Of a DNA stretch of 64,000 nucleotides, positions 10,438 to 21,337 are shown one piece after another (position 1 is the first letter of the stretch; each line of letters opens with the position of its first letter). The notes under the pieces are model-generated. The model saw only the letters and a program-made list of their open reading frames with translations. It made no database searches and had not been told where the DNA came from. The stretch comes from Branchiostoma floridae. Its lineage: Eukaryota > Chordata > Leptocardii > Amphioxiformes > Branchiostomatidae. Made by a program: the position numbers and the translations under genes. Location: NCBI RefSeq assembly GCF_000003815.2, contig NC_049989.1, positions 10,371,382 to 10,435,381 on the forward strand, written 5' to 3'.

Positions 10438-10588
10438 GCTTTCCAGTAAAACGTTTTTACGAACGTTGACCTATGACACGATGAGGTAGTACTATATGTC
10501 ACTTATGTTACTATCACATTGGTCTAATATAGGACTCCTTTCCATGAAAACGTTCTTAGGAACGTTGACCTATGAAATGATAACGTAT
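10438..10588. repeat. Direct duplication of a ~48-bp segment
   Basis: CTTTCCAGTAAAACGTTTTT and GAACGTTGACCTATGACAC (from about 10439) recur as CTTTCCATGAAAACGTTCTT and GAACGTTGACCTATGAAAT (from about 10539), about 100 bp later. Confidence 0.8.
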
Positions 10589-10745
10589 GTGAAAGTTAGA
10601 GTCCAGCGGCGTGGTCACATTCCTCATAGGCCGTCGTACAATTTTGTCGTAGGATTTTCAAGCAGGCTAGCTGTGACAGAGCCAACCGCTTACGAATTCT
10701 GTACGACACACTCACGACTATCCCAAGAATGCCCTCAGTTTGTGA

Positions 10746-10800
10746 TCGTGCGACAATCGTACGACGAACGTGCGACAATCGTACGACGAACGTGCGACCA
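10746..10800. repeat. 22-bp tandem repeat beside the WSC exon
   Basis: The unit GTGCGACAATCGTACGACGAAC repeats about 2.5 times and contains the self-complementary core CGTACG. It lies in the intron about 30 bp past the exon 2 donor. Confidence 0.85.
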
Positions 10801-10829
10801 GGCCCCAACCGTAACACAGATCCACTTAC

Positions 10830-10950
10830 TTCCTCCGACAGTGTGCCAGACACTTCTCGATGGTCATCCTCCGGTAGTCCGCGAAGAAGTCGTCCTGTAG
10901 AGCCCGCCGGTTGGGCAGCACGTTGTCTTGGTAACACCCCATATACGACA
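10830..10950 (-). CDS. WSC-domain protein, exon 2 (first half of WSC domain)
   Basis: This 121-bp minus-strand exon lies between an acceptor (CGTTGCAG) and a consensus donor (GGAA then GTAAGT). It reads SYMGCYQDNVLPNRRAL, then MTIEKCLAHCRR. That is the N-terminal WSC pattern: aromatic-x-GCY, an R-A-L element, then MT-x-x-x-C-x-x-x-C. WSC domains are Cys-rich extracellular or lumenal modules thought to bind carbohydrate. Three cysteines are present; the second half, expected as YAG...C.CG, is not in this exon and was not found at lower coordinates. Entry phase 1 matches the phase 1 exit of exon 1 at 20896, so joining gives a valine codon and an open frame. Exit phase is 2. The frame has no Met start, so ORF finders miss it. 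Other WSC proteins (Kremen-like, polycystin-like, xylosyltransferase-like) remain possible. Confidence 0.72.
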
Positions 10951-11019
10951 CTGCAACGGTAACGTCATAAGTCAATATAATCGCCATAAACTAAATATCG
11001 AAACAGACATATACTATAC

Positions 11020-11235
11020 TACTTCTACAATGTAGCCCCTGCTGACCAAAGGTTCTGTCCATTCTGTCCTGAGCATATAAAAGATGAATCTCACCTTATA
11101 ACAAAATGTGCTAGATACGCTGTTTTACGTTATTCACACGTCTCCAATCAAGTACAACATATTTCAAGGGACTCAATGCTACAGACAGAGTTGTATGAAT
11201 CTTTAGATGTCACAACTTCTATAATGCAAAAATAA
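11020..11235 (+). pseudogene. LINE ORF2 C-terminal remnant with CCHC motif
   Basis: One plus-strand frame runs from about 11020 to the TAA at 11233-11235 and reads FCPFCPEHIKDESHLITKC followed by ARYAVLR. The C-x2-C, H-x4-C spacing followed by a Y...R stretch is typical of the C-terminus of non-LTR retrotransposon reverse transcriptases. No RT core is seen upstream, so this is a 5'-truncated copy, inside the intron of the minus-strand WSC gene and opposite to it. Confidence 0.7.
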
Positions 11236-12599
11236 GGCAAATATATAAAAGACTCCGACACTCATGATTAGCACCACTCGATCAAAACATTACATCAAAA
11301 CTTAAGCTGGTCCTTATTGTTATAGTAATAAGGATTTTACGTTTTACCCTATACCTTTATTTTATAACTAATAGGATAATATATAACCGACGAAAAGAAC
11401 TATCGAAGCCAGAAAGACTAAGATGGAGTTTTTCCTGCCCCGAAATTGCAAAAGTGCCTTTTAGAAGAAAACAATCCTCGAAACGAAATAAATTTCTACG
11501 ATAAATTTGGAAGTAAATACTTATCTTTAGGATTTATGCAGCTTTAACGTCTGATGGTGAGGAAATGATGCGATTTTCAGTCGATGGAGGAACAAAAATA
11601 CCGGGGCAATTCAAACAGCGTCCATGTTGGTTCACATTGATATGCAAATTCCCTTTGCACCGTACGGAAATGACCGAGACTTTTTAGACAGACAATATAG
11701 AAGTCAGACTGCTGCCAATGCGAGTTTACCACCGACTAAACCTTGGGTAGGTGACTTTTGACAGTCTTTTTTCTGATATGTTTTCTATGTATTCTAATGG
11801 AAGACTGCATCGGGAGGCTGTGCCCTACAGCGTTCTACTAGTATCGCAAAGATAAATACGCTTCGTTCTGATGTCAAAGTAAAAAAATTCCGATGAAATC
11901 CTAGCAGAGAATTCGCACAGGCTCCAGGCTCGGAATCATTAGCATTGTTAAGAAATTACAAGACGGATCGGAGATTACAAGATATCATCGAAGTTCCCTT
12001 AGCGAGAAATTGTCTATCAGTCACTCTGTCAAGTGCGTGCATTTGGCGAAGTGGTGAGCTTGTCTGAAAAGCTTTGTACGCAATCTCCGCTTTCGGCGCT
12101 TCCTGAATATAAGAGATTCATCAAGTGATATTACGGTGTCAAGATATTGAATATGTTCGATTCTAGTCATCTGGGGGAAGAATGTAAGAACTTCTCCTAT
12201 TTCGAGAATGTCGCTGACTGTTTAGAGACCAAGGGGTATATATGAGTCGTCTCGCCAGCAGAATTCCAAATAATGCTTTGCTCATATTAGCACGAGTGCC
12301 CGTATAGCTAATGGGGGTGTAGCTAGCTGCTTAGATCTGTCTCGTGCTTATCACAATCGACAATGCGCCAAACGTTTGCTCTGTCATCATCTTCTTTTGT
12401 TCCGTGTGAGAAGTTGGGGTTAAGCTTGTAATTTTGCAAGGGGCTAAGTGATACATTATGGTTAGGAATTTAAGGTTATGGTTAGGATAAGGGAACCGGG
12501 TTAGGCTACACAAAGTGACCCCTCCTCCAATATTCCAATCAGACTTCTGCGTCAAAATTACCTCGTTCTGCGTGTGTGACGCAGTTCTCTCCCCTAGGG
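11236..12599. other. Intron sequence, nothing firm
   Basis: On the minus strand, 11955-12102 follows a good acceptor (TCTTATATTCAG) and stays open for 49 codons, but there is no donor, phase match or domain. I found no inverted or tandem repeat. Confidence 0.3.
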
Positions 12600-13138
12600 T
12601 AGAGTGGAAACCCCCATGCAGTGTTGGGGCAAATATTTGGTGGCGGTGGGGAGGGGGGCATAAATTTGGCGTGACACCGGGGTTCCAACAACCTGCAAAG
12701 TGTTCCAGAACCTAATCAAAAACTTGTTCGTTTCGACAGACTGGCGTCATTATCACTACATTTGTTATTTCCCAGATGGGCAGTGCTAACCAGGATTGGA
12801 CAACCCCCAAGCAGCGTTGCGTCAAATAATTGGCGGGGGCAGAAATATGGCTTGACACCAGGATTCAAACATCCTACAAAGTGTTCCAGAAACTAAAACT
12901 GGTTTGTTTCTACAGACGTCATTATCACTGCAGTTGTTATTTCCCAGCTGGGCAGCGCTAACCAGGATTCGACAACCCTCAAGCAGTGTGGGGCAAATAT
13001 TTGGTGGGGGGCAGAAATTTGACTTGACACCGAGAGTCAAACATACCACGAAGCGTCCCAGAAACTAAAACTTGTTTCTACAGACGTCATTATCACTGCA
13101 TTTGTTATTTCCCAGGCGGGCAGCGCTGAACTGGACTA
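12600..13138. repeat. Tandem array, ~172-193-bp unit, three copies
   Basis: Unit landmarks recur in order: CCCCCATGCAGTGTTGGGG (12611), CCCCCAAGCAGCGTTGCG (12804), CCCTCAAGCAGTGTGGGG (12976), each followed by GCAGAAAT or GCATAAAT, CTTGACACC, AAAGTGTTCCAGAA, GTCATTATCACTGCA and GTTATTTCCCAG. All short frames here come from the array. Confidence 0.9.
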
Positions 13139-13556
13139 GATAGGGGCCCTGCAAGAGCTCGTCTGGTCTAATTTGACTGACGAAGCCCCGGTTTCTTTTA
13201 TCCCCAAACAGTTACGGTACTTCAAAAACACGCGGAACCAATCATTGAAGACCCGTTGAATCCAGGGGATCATCGTAATCCGGTCGTTAAGTCAGTATTT
13301 GTTTCTCGCGCGGTGGAATAATCCACGTGATCAATCTAATCTGAAGTGGATTATCGACTTTGGCAGTTTTTTGCGACAAGCCGCATGTACATACTGTCGT
13401 TCAAGAATAACGCATGTAAAAGGGGAAAAAAGACATTATAAAAAGACCTAAAACCGTCACCTATAAACGGATGCTATTATCTATTTTTGAAAAAAAGTTG
13501 ATCAAAAAGTGCCAATATGTATTTATTTATTTTCCCATCACAAAACGCGTGGATAG

Positions 13557-13690
13557 TACTCTCCAAGCAGAGGTTAGGCTCCGGCTGTTTTTTTTAACGT
13601 TTTTATAGCCTTTTTTATCTGGCTTTTTATTCTGTTATGCTTATTGAGTTCCGCCAGCCCTAAAACTTTTGAAAGCTTTGACTGTTTTTT
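13557..13690. repeat. Family H MITE, left arm only
   Basis: ACTCTCCAAGCAGAGGTTAG and GCTCCGGCTGTTTTTTTTAA match the terminus of the inverted-repeat element at 17461-17690. The opposite arm is not seen, so this is a solo or decayed half. Confidence 0.7.
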
Positions 13691-13959
13691 TTTTCATATC
13701 TGTTGTCTTATGCAAGTCAGCTGAAAAACGGATTACACAGAATAAGATATAAATGCACAACATTGAATATCAAGAAGAAATTAACACAAATATTTCAGGG
13801 AGGTATGAAATTCTTAATTTCGTGTTTACAAGTGCAAGTAGTTTAGAACTCCTGCACAGAATTCTTCATAAGAAAAACTTCGATCGGTATGACTTTTTCT
13901 CGCGGGGGTGGATACAAGAATGAACGCGTTAAAATGAACGTACAAATCATTGATTCCGT

Positions 13960-14420
13960 CTTATTGATCTTACTTAATTCGATTAGCCGTTCTGAATTGA
14001 TTTGGAATTGGATCATTGTGTGGTAATAAACGTAAAAATGATTTCCATCTTCTAATTAATGATGCTAAATTCCCTTACCTCTTCAAAAGTGTTTTGGGAT
14101 TGGACGATTGCGCTGTTACAGTAAATATTCAAACGAATGAATCTACCCCAATGAGACGGTACTAAATTCTATTTGCTATTTTCTGAAGGAGAAGAAATTG
14201 GTTTTGGAGCGCTAAATTGCGTTGTAATAAACTAATAAATCAGTGCTCTCCCCAATAGTGGATGGTGGTAAATTCTCTTAGCTCCTCTCTGATTGAAGAC
14301 GGGTTGCTTTTGGGAGGGATGATTGCTTGGTAATCGATGTGCACATCGTTCTGTGTCTATTGTTGGAAGTACTTGATTCCTTTAGCTCTTCTCTGAAGGA
14401 GAATTAACTGTTTTGTGTAG
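13960..14420. repeat. Diverged ~100-bp tandem array
   Basis: Four to five decayed units share a TAAATTC...TTAGCTCCTCTCTGA or TTTTCTGAAGGAGAA segment, then GGTTTTGG or GGGTTGCTTTTGG, then TTGCTTGGTAATCGATG or ATTGCGTTGTAATAAAC. Identity is low, so it is old. Confidence 0.6.
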
Positions 14421-14439
14421 GGGTTGGTACCATGTACAG

Positions 14440-14500
14440 AAAATTCAGGTCCAGGTACGGTCCAGGTCCAGAAGATCAGGTCCAGGTTTGGACTGGAACA
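14440..14500. repeat. GGTCCAGG-type minisatellite
   Basis: CAGGTCCAGGTACGGTCCAG and CAGGTCCAGGTTTGGACTGG are a short degenerate GGTCCAG array. The frame MYRKFRSRYGPGPEDQVQ arises from it. Confidence 0.75.
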
Positions 14501-14844
14501 TGGACCTATCCATCTGTGAAAGCTTGTGAATGGGCAATACTGAAATCGGTGGTCTATTTCGCCATAAATAAAGGATTCTATTTGGTGGAATATCCGACGT
14601 CCTCTGGCGTTTCAAAGTCCTATCTTCATGTAAACAAACTGTTTTATACCAAGTTTGACTGTAGAAAAATGTCTACCATCTCTCCTCTATATTCAAACTG
14701 TGGTCACTGTGCACTTATAGAGTTTAGTACAGACGTGGTAAGAAAAATATAGGCTTTATCCTCCACACGCAAACACTTATCTATGTGTGTGGTGAGTTTA
14801 ACGTGTTTTGGTAAAAACGTTTGCGGGGCCTCTAAACACGCTAA

Positions 14845-15087
14845 AGTGCACTCTCACTGGACTTGGGGCACGCTTGCGGCATTTGGGGGTTTGTTCACTG
14901 CGGCACTGTTTTGTTATTTTCTCCGATTGTTATGCTTTAGATATTGCATAATACGTAAAATATGACTTAGAAGACGACAAAATACCCCCCACAAAAGAAA
15001 ATTCGTTCTTTATCTCTGAAATTCGTTGAGTATATTTTGAACCCCGCAATGCCGCACCGGTGCCCCAAGTCCAGCGAGAGTGCACCT
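14845..15087. mobile_element. Family A MITE, mixed arms, TAA target duplication
   Basis: The outer ends AGTGCACTCTCACTGG and CCAGCGAGAGTGCACCT mirror each other. The left arm carries CTTGGGGCACGCTTGCGGCA while the right carries GCCGCACCGGTGCCCC, so the two arms are of different subtypes. TAA stands immediately outside both ends (14842-14844 and 15088-15090). Confidence 0.88.
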
Positions 15088-15149
15088 TAACGTGGCGCCC
15101 GTACACACACGTACACGGAGGACAGAACTCAAGAGACACCAACCCGAAA

Positions 15150-15350
15150 CTGGGCCGAGATTCGAACCTACGACCTTGCGGGCCAAGAACCGAATTGAAA
15201 ACTCCATTCTTTTGATTAGACTTGCAGCTCAACGTCGCCTTCGAAAGACTTCAATCAATAACATGTCAACAGGTTCAGATCCCCGACAATCAAGCTGGAG
15301 ATCGAACCAGCGACCTTGTCATCCAGCAAAGGAATCGCTAATCACATAAT
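15150..15350 (-). mobile_element. tRNA-like SINE segments (two B boxes)
   Basis: On the minus strand two pol III B-box-like sequences occur: CGCTGGTTCGATCTCCAGC (near 15296) and GTAGGTTCGAATCTCGGCC (near 15165). Each is preceded by tRNA-like text (GATTAGCGATTCCTTTGCTG and GGTTCTTGGCCCGCAAGG). Neither folds as an intact tRNA by eye, so I read them as tRNA-derived SINE or tRNA-pseudogene pieces. Confidence 0.55.
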
Positions 15351-15480
15351 CATCACACACAGTCGTGAATTTGCTGCATATTATGACTTAATAAACACGA
15401 CCTACTTCTCTTATGACAGTATATTGCCCTACATACACTGACCTTCAAACAACAAACAGCGCATGTGATGTATACATGTA

Positions 15481-15739
15481 AATGTGCACTCACTTCACTG
15501 CACTTGCGTCAAGCTTGTGTCACTGCGGGGTTCGAAAGATACCCAACGAATTTCAGAGATAAAGAACAGATTTTCTTACTTAATGTGTCTTTTGTCGTCT
15601 TCTAATTCATACTTTTACGTATTACGCAATATCTAGATTTTAAAAAAAAATCGAATAAAATAACAAAATATTGACGCAGTGAACGAACCCCGCAGTGACG
15701 CAAGCTTGGCGCAAGTGTAGTGAGAGTGCGCGCAGCCTT
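15481..15739. mobile_element. Family A MITE, subtype 2
   Basis: The left arm CACTTGCGTCAAGCTTGTGT mirrors the right arm GACGCAAGCTTGGCGCAAGTG; CTGCGGGGTTCGAAAGATAC matches family copies, and the centre has TTACGTATTACGCAATATCT. The outermost bases are degraded, so exact limits and target duplication are uncertain. Confidence 0.85.
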
Positions 15740-15959
15740 ATTTACATAATTGAAAACTGCAATTACAAACTAGAAACTCCAGATTATTCACGGAGGCGTG
15801 AGGTCTTGGAACTCTAGTTGTGACGACTTCATATTCGGCGCACGTGTTGGGGGAACGCGTCTTTGCCTCCGACGTTCGCGATGATGAATGCGCCTCAGAG
15901 GGGGGCACTCCGGTTCAAGTACTCAGGAAATCACATTTTCGTTTTGATTGCGGCTCAGC

Positions 15960-16360
15960 TTCCCCTCTCACACACTTGTACTTGTTGCCTACGGGAGGAT
16001 TCTAAAGGAGTGGGCTGTGAAGGGGGTTTGGGGAGACTTTAAAAGGGAATAACTCAAGATGGGGTTAACGGATCATCATGATTTTTGGTATGTAGGTAGC
16101 TTAAGTGATGCTTGATATAACTTTTTCATCTCACACACTTGTACTTCTGGCCTACGGGAGGATTCTAAAGGAGTGGGCTGTGAAGGGGGTTTGGGGAGAC
16201 TATGGAAGGGAATAACGCAAGAAGAGGTATAAAACGGATCATCATGATTTTTGGTATGCAGACAGCTTAAGTGATGCTTGATATAATTTTTCCTCTCAAA
16301 CACTTGTACGTGTAGCCTACGGGGTTTCTAAAGGTGTGGGCTGTGAAAGAGGGTTTGGGA
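15960..16360. repeat. Tandem array, ~160-bp unit, about 2.4 copies
   Basis: CTCACACACTTGTACTT...GCCTACGGGAGGATTCTAA then AGGAGTGGGCTGTGAAGGGG and GGATCATCATGATTTTTGGT recur with starts near 15964, 16130 and 16293. The last copy is partial and more diverged. Confidence 0.88.
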
Positions 16361-16849
16361 ACCCCGTTAAGCCAGAAAAGCACCGATCCTTTTTCAAATT
16401 TCTTGTGTCTGCATATTATGAAGTGATTTTTCACAGATGATATTGTTAACTATTTGCTTCAGATATTCTAGTGTGTTAATTTTAAACTGTAGGTGCACTT
16501 TTTAGATCATTTATTGGATTCCATCGTCGAGAGTAACTACAGCATGGAAAAATATCTTAAAGCTTCCCAGTGTCCAAGTGTAACTAAATGTATGTAAAGC
16601 TTATACTAAGTTTCGAATGTGTCATCCTTGTAATGCATTCTGTACAAAGATATCTTTGTAACAGCATTCACGTCTTGATCTTTTTTCTTCACAGCATACA
16701 ACTTACAACTTGATGCTAGGCAAAAACTGCAACCACAGCAAGTGGTCCAGTTACAAGGAAGATCGATACAGTAGATGGTACTAAATCTGTTGTATGTAGC
16801 CTTCAAAAGTGTAATCGTTTAAATGGTGTTACATAAGACTGATGTGCTG

Positions 16850-17149
16850 CTAACTCGCCAAAACAACGCAGGTCAGCAGCCAATTATTCCAGATAGTCAC
16901 CAGTCTGGGAATGTACGTGTGACTGAATGCTGACATCTTAGATCTTATGGCCTCAGATCTTAGATCTACCCTAATGCCATTGCCCCGGATGATAGAAAAT
17001 TGAACGTACGTATACGCTTCTGTCAAGAATTCGTGGCATCGGTGCCCTCGAGGCAAATTCAGAGAGCAAACCTTCCTAGCGCGTCCTTTCATCTGTCCAC
17101 AGAAATGGACTTCTTTCAAATATTTAGACCAGTAAAGCCCCTGCCCCAC
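16850..17149 (-). pseudogene. Possible LINE C-terminal remnant
   Basis: The minus-strand frame ends AFSHTYIPRLVTIWNNWLLT then CVVLAS. The Y-I-P...IWN pattern followed by VVLAS resembles the end of non-LTR reverse transcriptases (sFs..ip.WN.LP..vV.A). Upstream residues are not convincing and no RT core is present. Confidence 0.35.
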
Positions 17150-17168
17150 AAAGCTAACCGACCATGAC

Positions 17169-17258
17169 TAGCCTGGTATCTAGACGTTGTATAGCTCCCG
17201 GACATCCCATGTATAGAAGAGACTCGGGGACTACGTAATGTGTCTGGATACCAGGCTA
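17169..17258. mobile_element. 90-bp MITE (TAGCCTGGTATC termini)
   Basis: The left end TAGCCTGGTATCTAGAC mirrors the right end GTCTGGATACCAGGCTA. The inner segment AGAAGAGACTCG is shared with 31151-31241, a second member of the family. Confidence 0.85.
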
Positions 17259-17460
17259 GAAAGAAGCAAAGTCGAAAAAGTCAAATTCTGCATGGATGCA
17301 ATCAGATGAGTGAACTGGAGCTAGAAGAACTGCTACTCCCAACACAGCACCGACCGTATACGTAGTTTGAGAATAGTCGAGAGCAAGTCGTGGGAAGGTT
17401 CCGAGTGACAGGTGCTGAATACCGGGTATTAGGTTCCAGGATTTGAGGGGGTAGGGTACA

Positions 17461-17690
17461 GGCTCCGGCTGTTTTTTAACGGTTTTTTAGTCGTTTTTAT
17501 CGGGCTTTCTATTTTGTCATTTTTCTTGAAGTACGCCAGCCAAACAGCAGGTTTTGATACAGCAAGATAAAAAAGATAGAAAGCTCGATACAGCAAGATA
17601 AAAAATATAGAAAGCTCGATAAAAACGATTAAAAAAACGTTAAAAAACAGCCGGAGCCTAACCTCTGCTTGGAGAGTAGGGTGGTGGGGG
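17461..17690. mobile_element. Family H MITE
   Basis: The left arm AGGCTCCGGCTGTTTTTTAA, GTCGTTTTTATCGGGCTTTC mirrors the right arm GAAAGCTCGATAAAAACGAT, TTAAAAAACAGCCGGAGCCT. The right side extends into AACCTCTGCTTGGAGAG, matching the terminus at 13557. The centre contains a 35-bp local duplication (GATACAGCAAGATAAAAAA). No gene is carried. Confidence 0.85.
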
Positions 17691-17699
17691 TGGGGGTGG

Positions 17700-19140
17700 A
17701 TAGTGTAACCATAAACTGAAAGAAATTGGAGAAGGTAGAATCTGACCTCAAAATGGTTCATCGAACGACGGTGTGCACATTCACACTTACAGGAAGTTAG
17801 GTGAAAGGTCCCAGAATGGTATAAGAATAGGTTATCTCATTTTATATCATCTTCAACATCCTGCTATATGCATGTCTGTTGCACAATATGAGAGCTAGGT
17901 TAAAAAACGAATTGCATGGAATTGGTGAGAAATTCACAATAAGGAATAAAACAAGAAATTTAGAAAAATTACAAATATTTCGAGGAGGTTCAAGATTTTT
18001 TCTAACTGTTGTTGTTTGTATAAGATATTCATGCCCTGTCTCTCATATCACATTTCCACTGAAGGTCAGGAAATAACGTCGATCTCCAAACGTCCGACCC
18101 CCAAAGCCCTGAACCGTAACCAGACGTTATGTTTAATACAGACGACAGGATAGCTCTAAGCGGGCTTTTACGGCTTCTTATGGGGAACATTCCCGGGACG
18201 CGAGCGGCCATTTCGCCGAGGCAGTTCTTCCGTAATGCTGGCTTTTATCGCCGGCAATATAGTACGGATCGTTGCACAGAGTACCGCGTCGTATTGACAG
18301 AAATCAAATATTTCTTTGGCCGTTCTTGCGTGTATAAGAGCTACTTGATGGTACTGACGTAGACGCAGCGCGGGATGATGTGATATGGATTCACCGTAAC
18401 AAATGCAGCGCTTTGTTTGGTGAAGCAAAGACCATAAAATCAAATCTATGTCTGGAGCCATGCAGTCTGTGGATGTATTGTGTGTCTAAAGGTTTCTGGA
18501 CGAAATAGAAGAAAGAAAAAGGCAAATTTACAAGCAAATGCATAACGTTCACCTTCGAAGCTTCGCAATGTCAAGTGTAACAGGTTATTGAATGTGTTCT
18601 ATATAAGGTGCCCAGCCCCTTCGGTACTATCCTGCTGCCACTTGCTACATTGTGTATTCAAACTTCACATATATTAAACCTCCAGTAACCATAGTGACCG
18701 CCGTCTGGTCCAGGTCATCGACCTTATCTTTTTTATCCGTAGGGGAAGATGAAGAAGAACTGAGCAAAAGCAACATATTTCCCTCCCGCGAAGGTAAATA
18801 TAAAAAGCAGGAAGAATGCAAAATCTGAAGAACGATACGTATGCACAGCTTTTCAGATAGAACACATGTTGGCAAGCGGTATGGTTTGATGAAATGCGCC
18901 GCTCATCAAATGTAAATGGAACCAAACGGTTGATGACATTTCGCCTTTCAAGTCCAATTTTCTGGGAAAGGCCCCCAGGCGACGATCATACCGATCTGTC
19001 TTTGCGTACACGTTGACTTGTATATCACTCTGGACTATTCCACTTCGAAATACAAGGAGGGGCCCCAGGTGTATCAGTAAGGTACGCATCTCAAGATGAT
19101 CTATCTTTTGTGTTAAATAGCCTCATTCAGTTGTTCTTCT
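17700..19140. other. Intron sequence; one unexplained open frame
   Basis: A minus-strand frame at about 18175-18400 contains IHARTAKEIFDFCQYDAVLC and ends NVPHKKP-stop. It has balanced composition but no domain, start codon support or phase-matching splice sites that I can place. The rest shows nothing. Confidence 0.25.
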
Positions 19141-19145
19141 TCGAC

Positions 19146-19235
19146 CGCGACCCCCCCCCCCCCACACACACACACAAATTAAATCGTCTGAAAATATTAC
19201 CCTACACCCCCCCCTCACACACACACACGAAAAAT
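19146..19235. repeat. Poly-C / CA simple repeats
   Basis: Two runs, each a C-tract followed by CACACA (19150 and 19206), suggest a local duplication. A third poly-C run lies at about 19325. Confidence 0.85.
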
Positions 19236-19688
19236 GAGATAACCTTCTGAAGACAATCTTTTTCAAGATGGGTAAAAGTGCGTTTAAAAGATTCCTGAAG
19301 AAATTATTGCTTCTCAGGAAATACCCCCCCCCCCCCTGGCTTCCTCATCAAGATATACTATTAAGGTTTTCTACCTTTCATTAGCAGCCAATGTTCTTGA
19401 ACGATTTTGGCCTCAGGTCCTTTTTTTGCAGGTAAAGTGCATAAACGTTGAGTTCAACGTCCGCTCGGTTATTCTGACATTGTTCTCTTTTCTGCCTGTG
19501 CTACATAGGCTAGAGATATTCGAAAATCTCTGGCTATTTGGACACAATTGTCTGTGTCACTGTGCTACTCTGAAGCCAAATTCATAAAACTTTTTTAAAA
19601 GGATGAAAAAAAAACATTCCGAAAAATGTTACGGAAAAAATACTTACATGCCGAATATGTCTTTTTCGAGTTACGCTGGTCTTCTATA

Positions 19689-19902
19689 CTCTCCCAACAA
19701 ATCCTACGATGGCATAAGATAGCACCAAACTGGCCAAGTAAAGGAGTGTAGTCAGCCAATATGTGTACATTCGCCATGTAGAATCTGCCTTCAGTCGGCT
19801 AGAACAAAGGCTACTATAATTAACATCCAAACTAGGCCGACTTCACTCCTCTGGCAGCTTTTGATACTATCTGAAGCTAGCGTAGCATCTGCTTGGAGAT
19901 TA
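19689..19902. mobile_element. Family C MITE, full length
   Basis: The left CTCCCAACAAATCCTACGAT, GGCATAAGATAGCACC mirrors the right GATACTATCTGAAGCTAGCG, TAGCATCTGCTTGGAGATTA. Inner blocks AAACTGGCCAAGTAAAGGAG and CACTCCTCTGGCAGC also mirror. Related copies lie at 41744-41884 and 55973-56062. Confidence 0.75.
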
Positions 19903-20000
19903 GGTCTTCCACAAACCCATGTACGCGCACACATACAGTACACACATACAAACGCTACCGAAAACATAACCTTCTTGGCGAAGGTAAAACCCTCGCCGGA
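19903..20000 (+). repeat. Family E repeat tail
   Basis: AAACGCTACCGAAAACATAA then CCTTCTTGGCGAAGGTAAAA is the end motif found also at 51561-51740 and 53360-53560. It abuts the family C MITE. Confidence 0.55.
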
Positions 20001-20639
20001 CTTGTCCGTTCCCCTATCCTTCACCATTGATCGTACAATTACCTCCGAAGTAGGAAACACCGAGACATCAATATATATTATCGGCCTTCGCGTTTATCCA
20101 ATTTTTCTGCAGTTGTCGGTCCGCCGGACACAAGCGATGTCGATATGTTTCTGCGGCCACGGAGAAAAAAAAACGATATTTCAAAAAAGAAAATGACTTC
20201 TGCCATTGAGGAGCGAATGAAGAATACGTAACGCCAAAAGACCTTCTTGGTTACAACTTGTGTTGTACCTAGGACTCGGTACACTGTGGTATATCAGTAT
20301 CACACAGTGAAAAAAAATTTCTATGCGTTTTTATGCCCACGTGCACGGAAAACAATACACCTAGAATTACAGCGTACGTATGTACAAAACACGTGTACTA
20401 TTGTAAGGTATAACGTTACATGTACGATTATCACGATACTAATTGAGGAAGGATAAAGAATATGTACATAACTGTCAATTTTTCTGCGACCACTGAATGC
20501 GGTACTCCTAGAACTACAACATATGGTTACAAGAAAAGGAAAGCATGTTTCGAACATAAGAAGCCCCTTTCTAACCACATCTTGCATTGATGTATATATG
20601 GTAATAATTGGAGGGGACAAGAAAAAGTGACCCGACGCT

Positions 20640-20790
20640 GGGACCCGATGAGTACCTCCAGCCGAACGCCCTAGCGAAGAACCCTTCCATCACGTTGACA
20701 TCGCTGAAACCTGTATCGCATTGGAACATATGCTACCCATTGGGGACTTGCTGACCGGGTGAGGGTCAAGTCTCGGCCGGCCTCGGAAAA
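20640..20790. other. GC-rich island in intron, unexplained
   Basis: It is markedly GC-richer than its flanks. Open frames exist on both strands (minus: MFQCDTGFSDVNVMEGFF; plus: AERPSEEPFHHVDIAE), so openness is not informative. Neither is framed by splice sites matching the exon 1 / exon 2 phase. It could be an old exon or an element fragment. Confidence 0.25.
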
Positions 20791-20895
20791 ATTTGTCCTT
20801 ATTTGTCTTGTGTAAAGTGCAGTTTACACATAATCTCATGCCATAAACCCAACCGAAAAAATGATACAAGATTTAAGAAAACGGAGATGTCTTAC

Positions 20896-21337
20896 CGTTC
20901 ATGCCTAGGAGGAAGACAGTGTTCATGAGAGGAAGAATCGTGAGGTTCGACTTCCCGCCTGTTTTCGCTAAAGGGCTTGTCTGAAGCGGTAAACTTTCAA
21001 GTTGTTCAGATTTCCTTATCGCGGAGAAGGTCTTGCCTGTATCCCGAGGCCCTTCGCCCCAGACGACCTCATCATCCGCGCGGGGAGAGCTCGCTTGTCT
21101 CACCGGGACGGCACCGTGAACCGGGCGGTGGGATGCGCGTCCTGCCCCGCCATCGCTGTCGCCAGTTCTCCGGGACACCGCGGAGAGGTCCGACTCAGGT
21201 TTCCATGTCACCACTTGGAACACTAGAATCGCCATAAAGATAACCCCGAAGAGCAAGAGAGTGCGAACACGGGTTCCAATCCTTCTCAGAGCTCGCTGCA
21301 TCTTCACTGTCAACAGCAGGACCATTCTTGTGTGCAT
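20896..21337 (-). CDS. WSC-domain type II membrane protein, exon 1 (signal anchor and stem)
   Basis: The coding part is 442 bp: 147 codons plus one base, ending at a consensus donor (ACG then GTAAGA). The start is the ATG at 21337; an in-frame TAG lies 15 bp upstream, so this is the first Met. Residues 1-25 hold an Arg cluster (R15, R18, R19, R23, R25); residues 26-45 (TLLLFGVIFMAILVFQVVTW) form one membrane segment; the rest is a Ser/Gly/Pro-rich stem with one NLT glycosylation site. Positive charge before a single anchor predicts a type II Golgi-style topology. Phase 1 at the donor fits the WSC exon at 10830-10950. Anchor, stem and WSC together recall WSCD-type sulfotransferases, but the catalytic domain is not seen. 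The intron would be 9.9 kb. Confidence 0.65.

Noticed and set aside
16606-16806. Cys-rich minus-strand frame (CNWTTCCGCSFC) as an exon of the WSC gene
   Set aside because: A donor-like GTAAGT is present, but its entry and exit phases do not fit between exon 1 and exon 2, and the cysteine pattern is not WSC.
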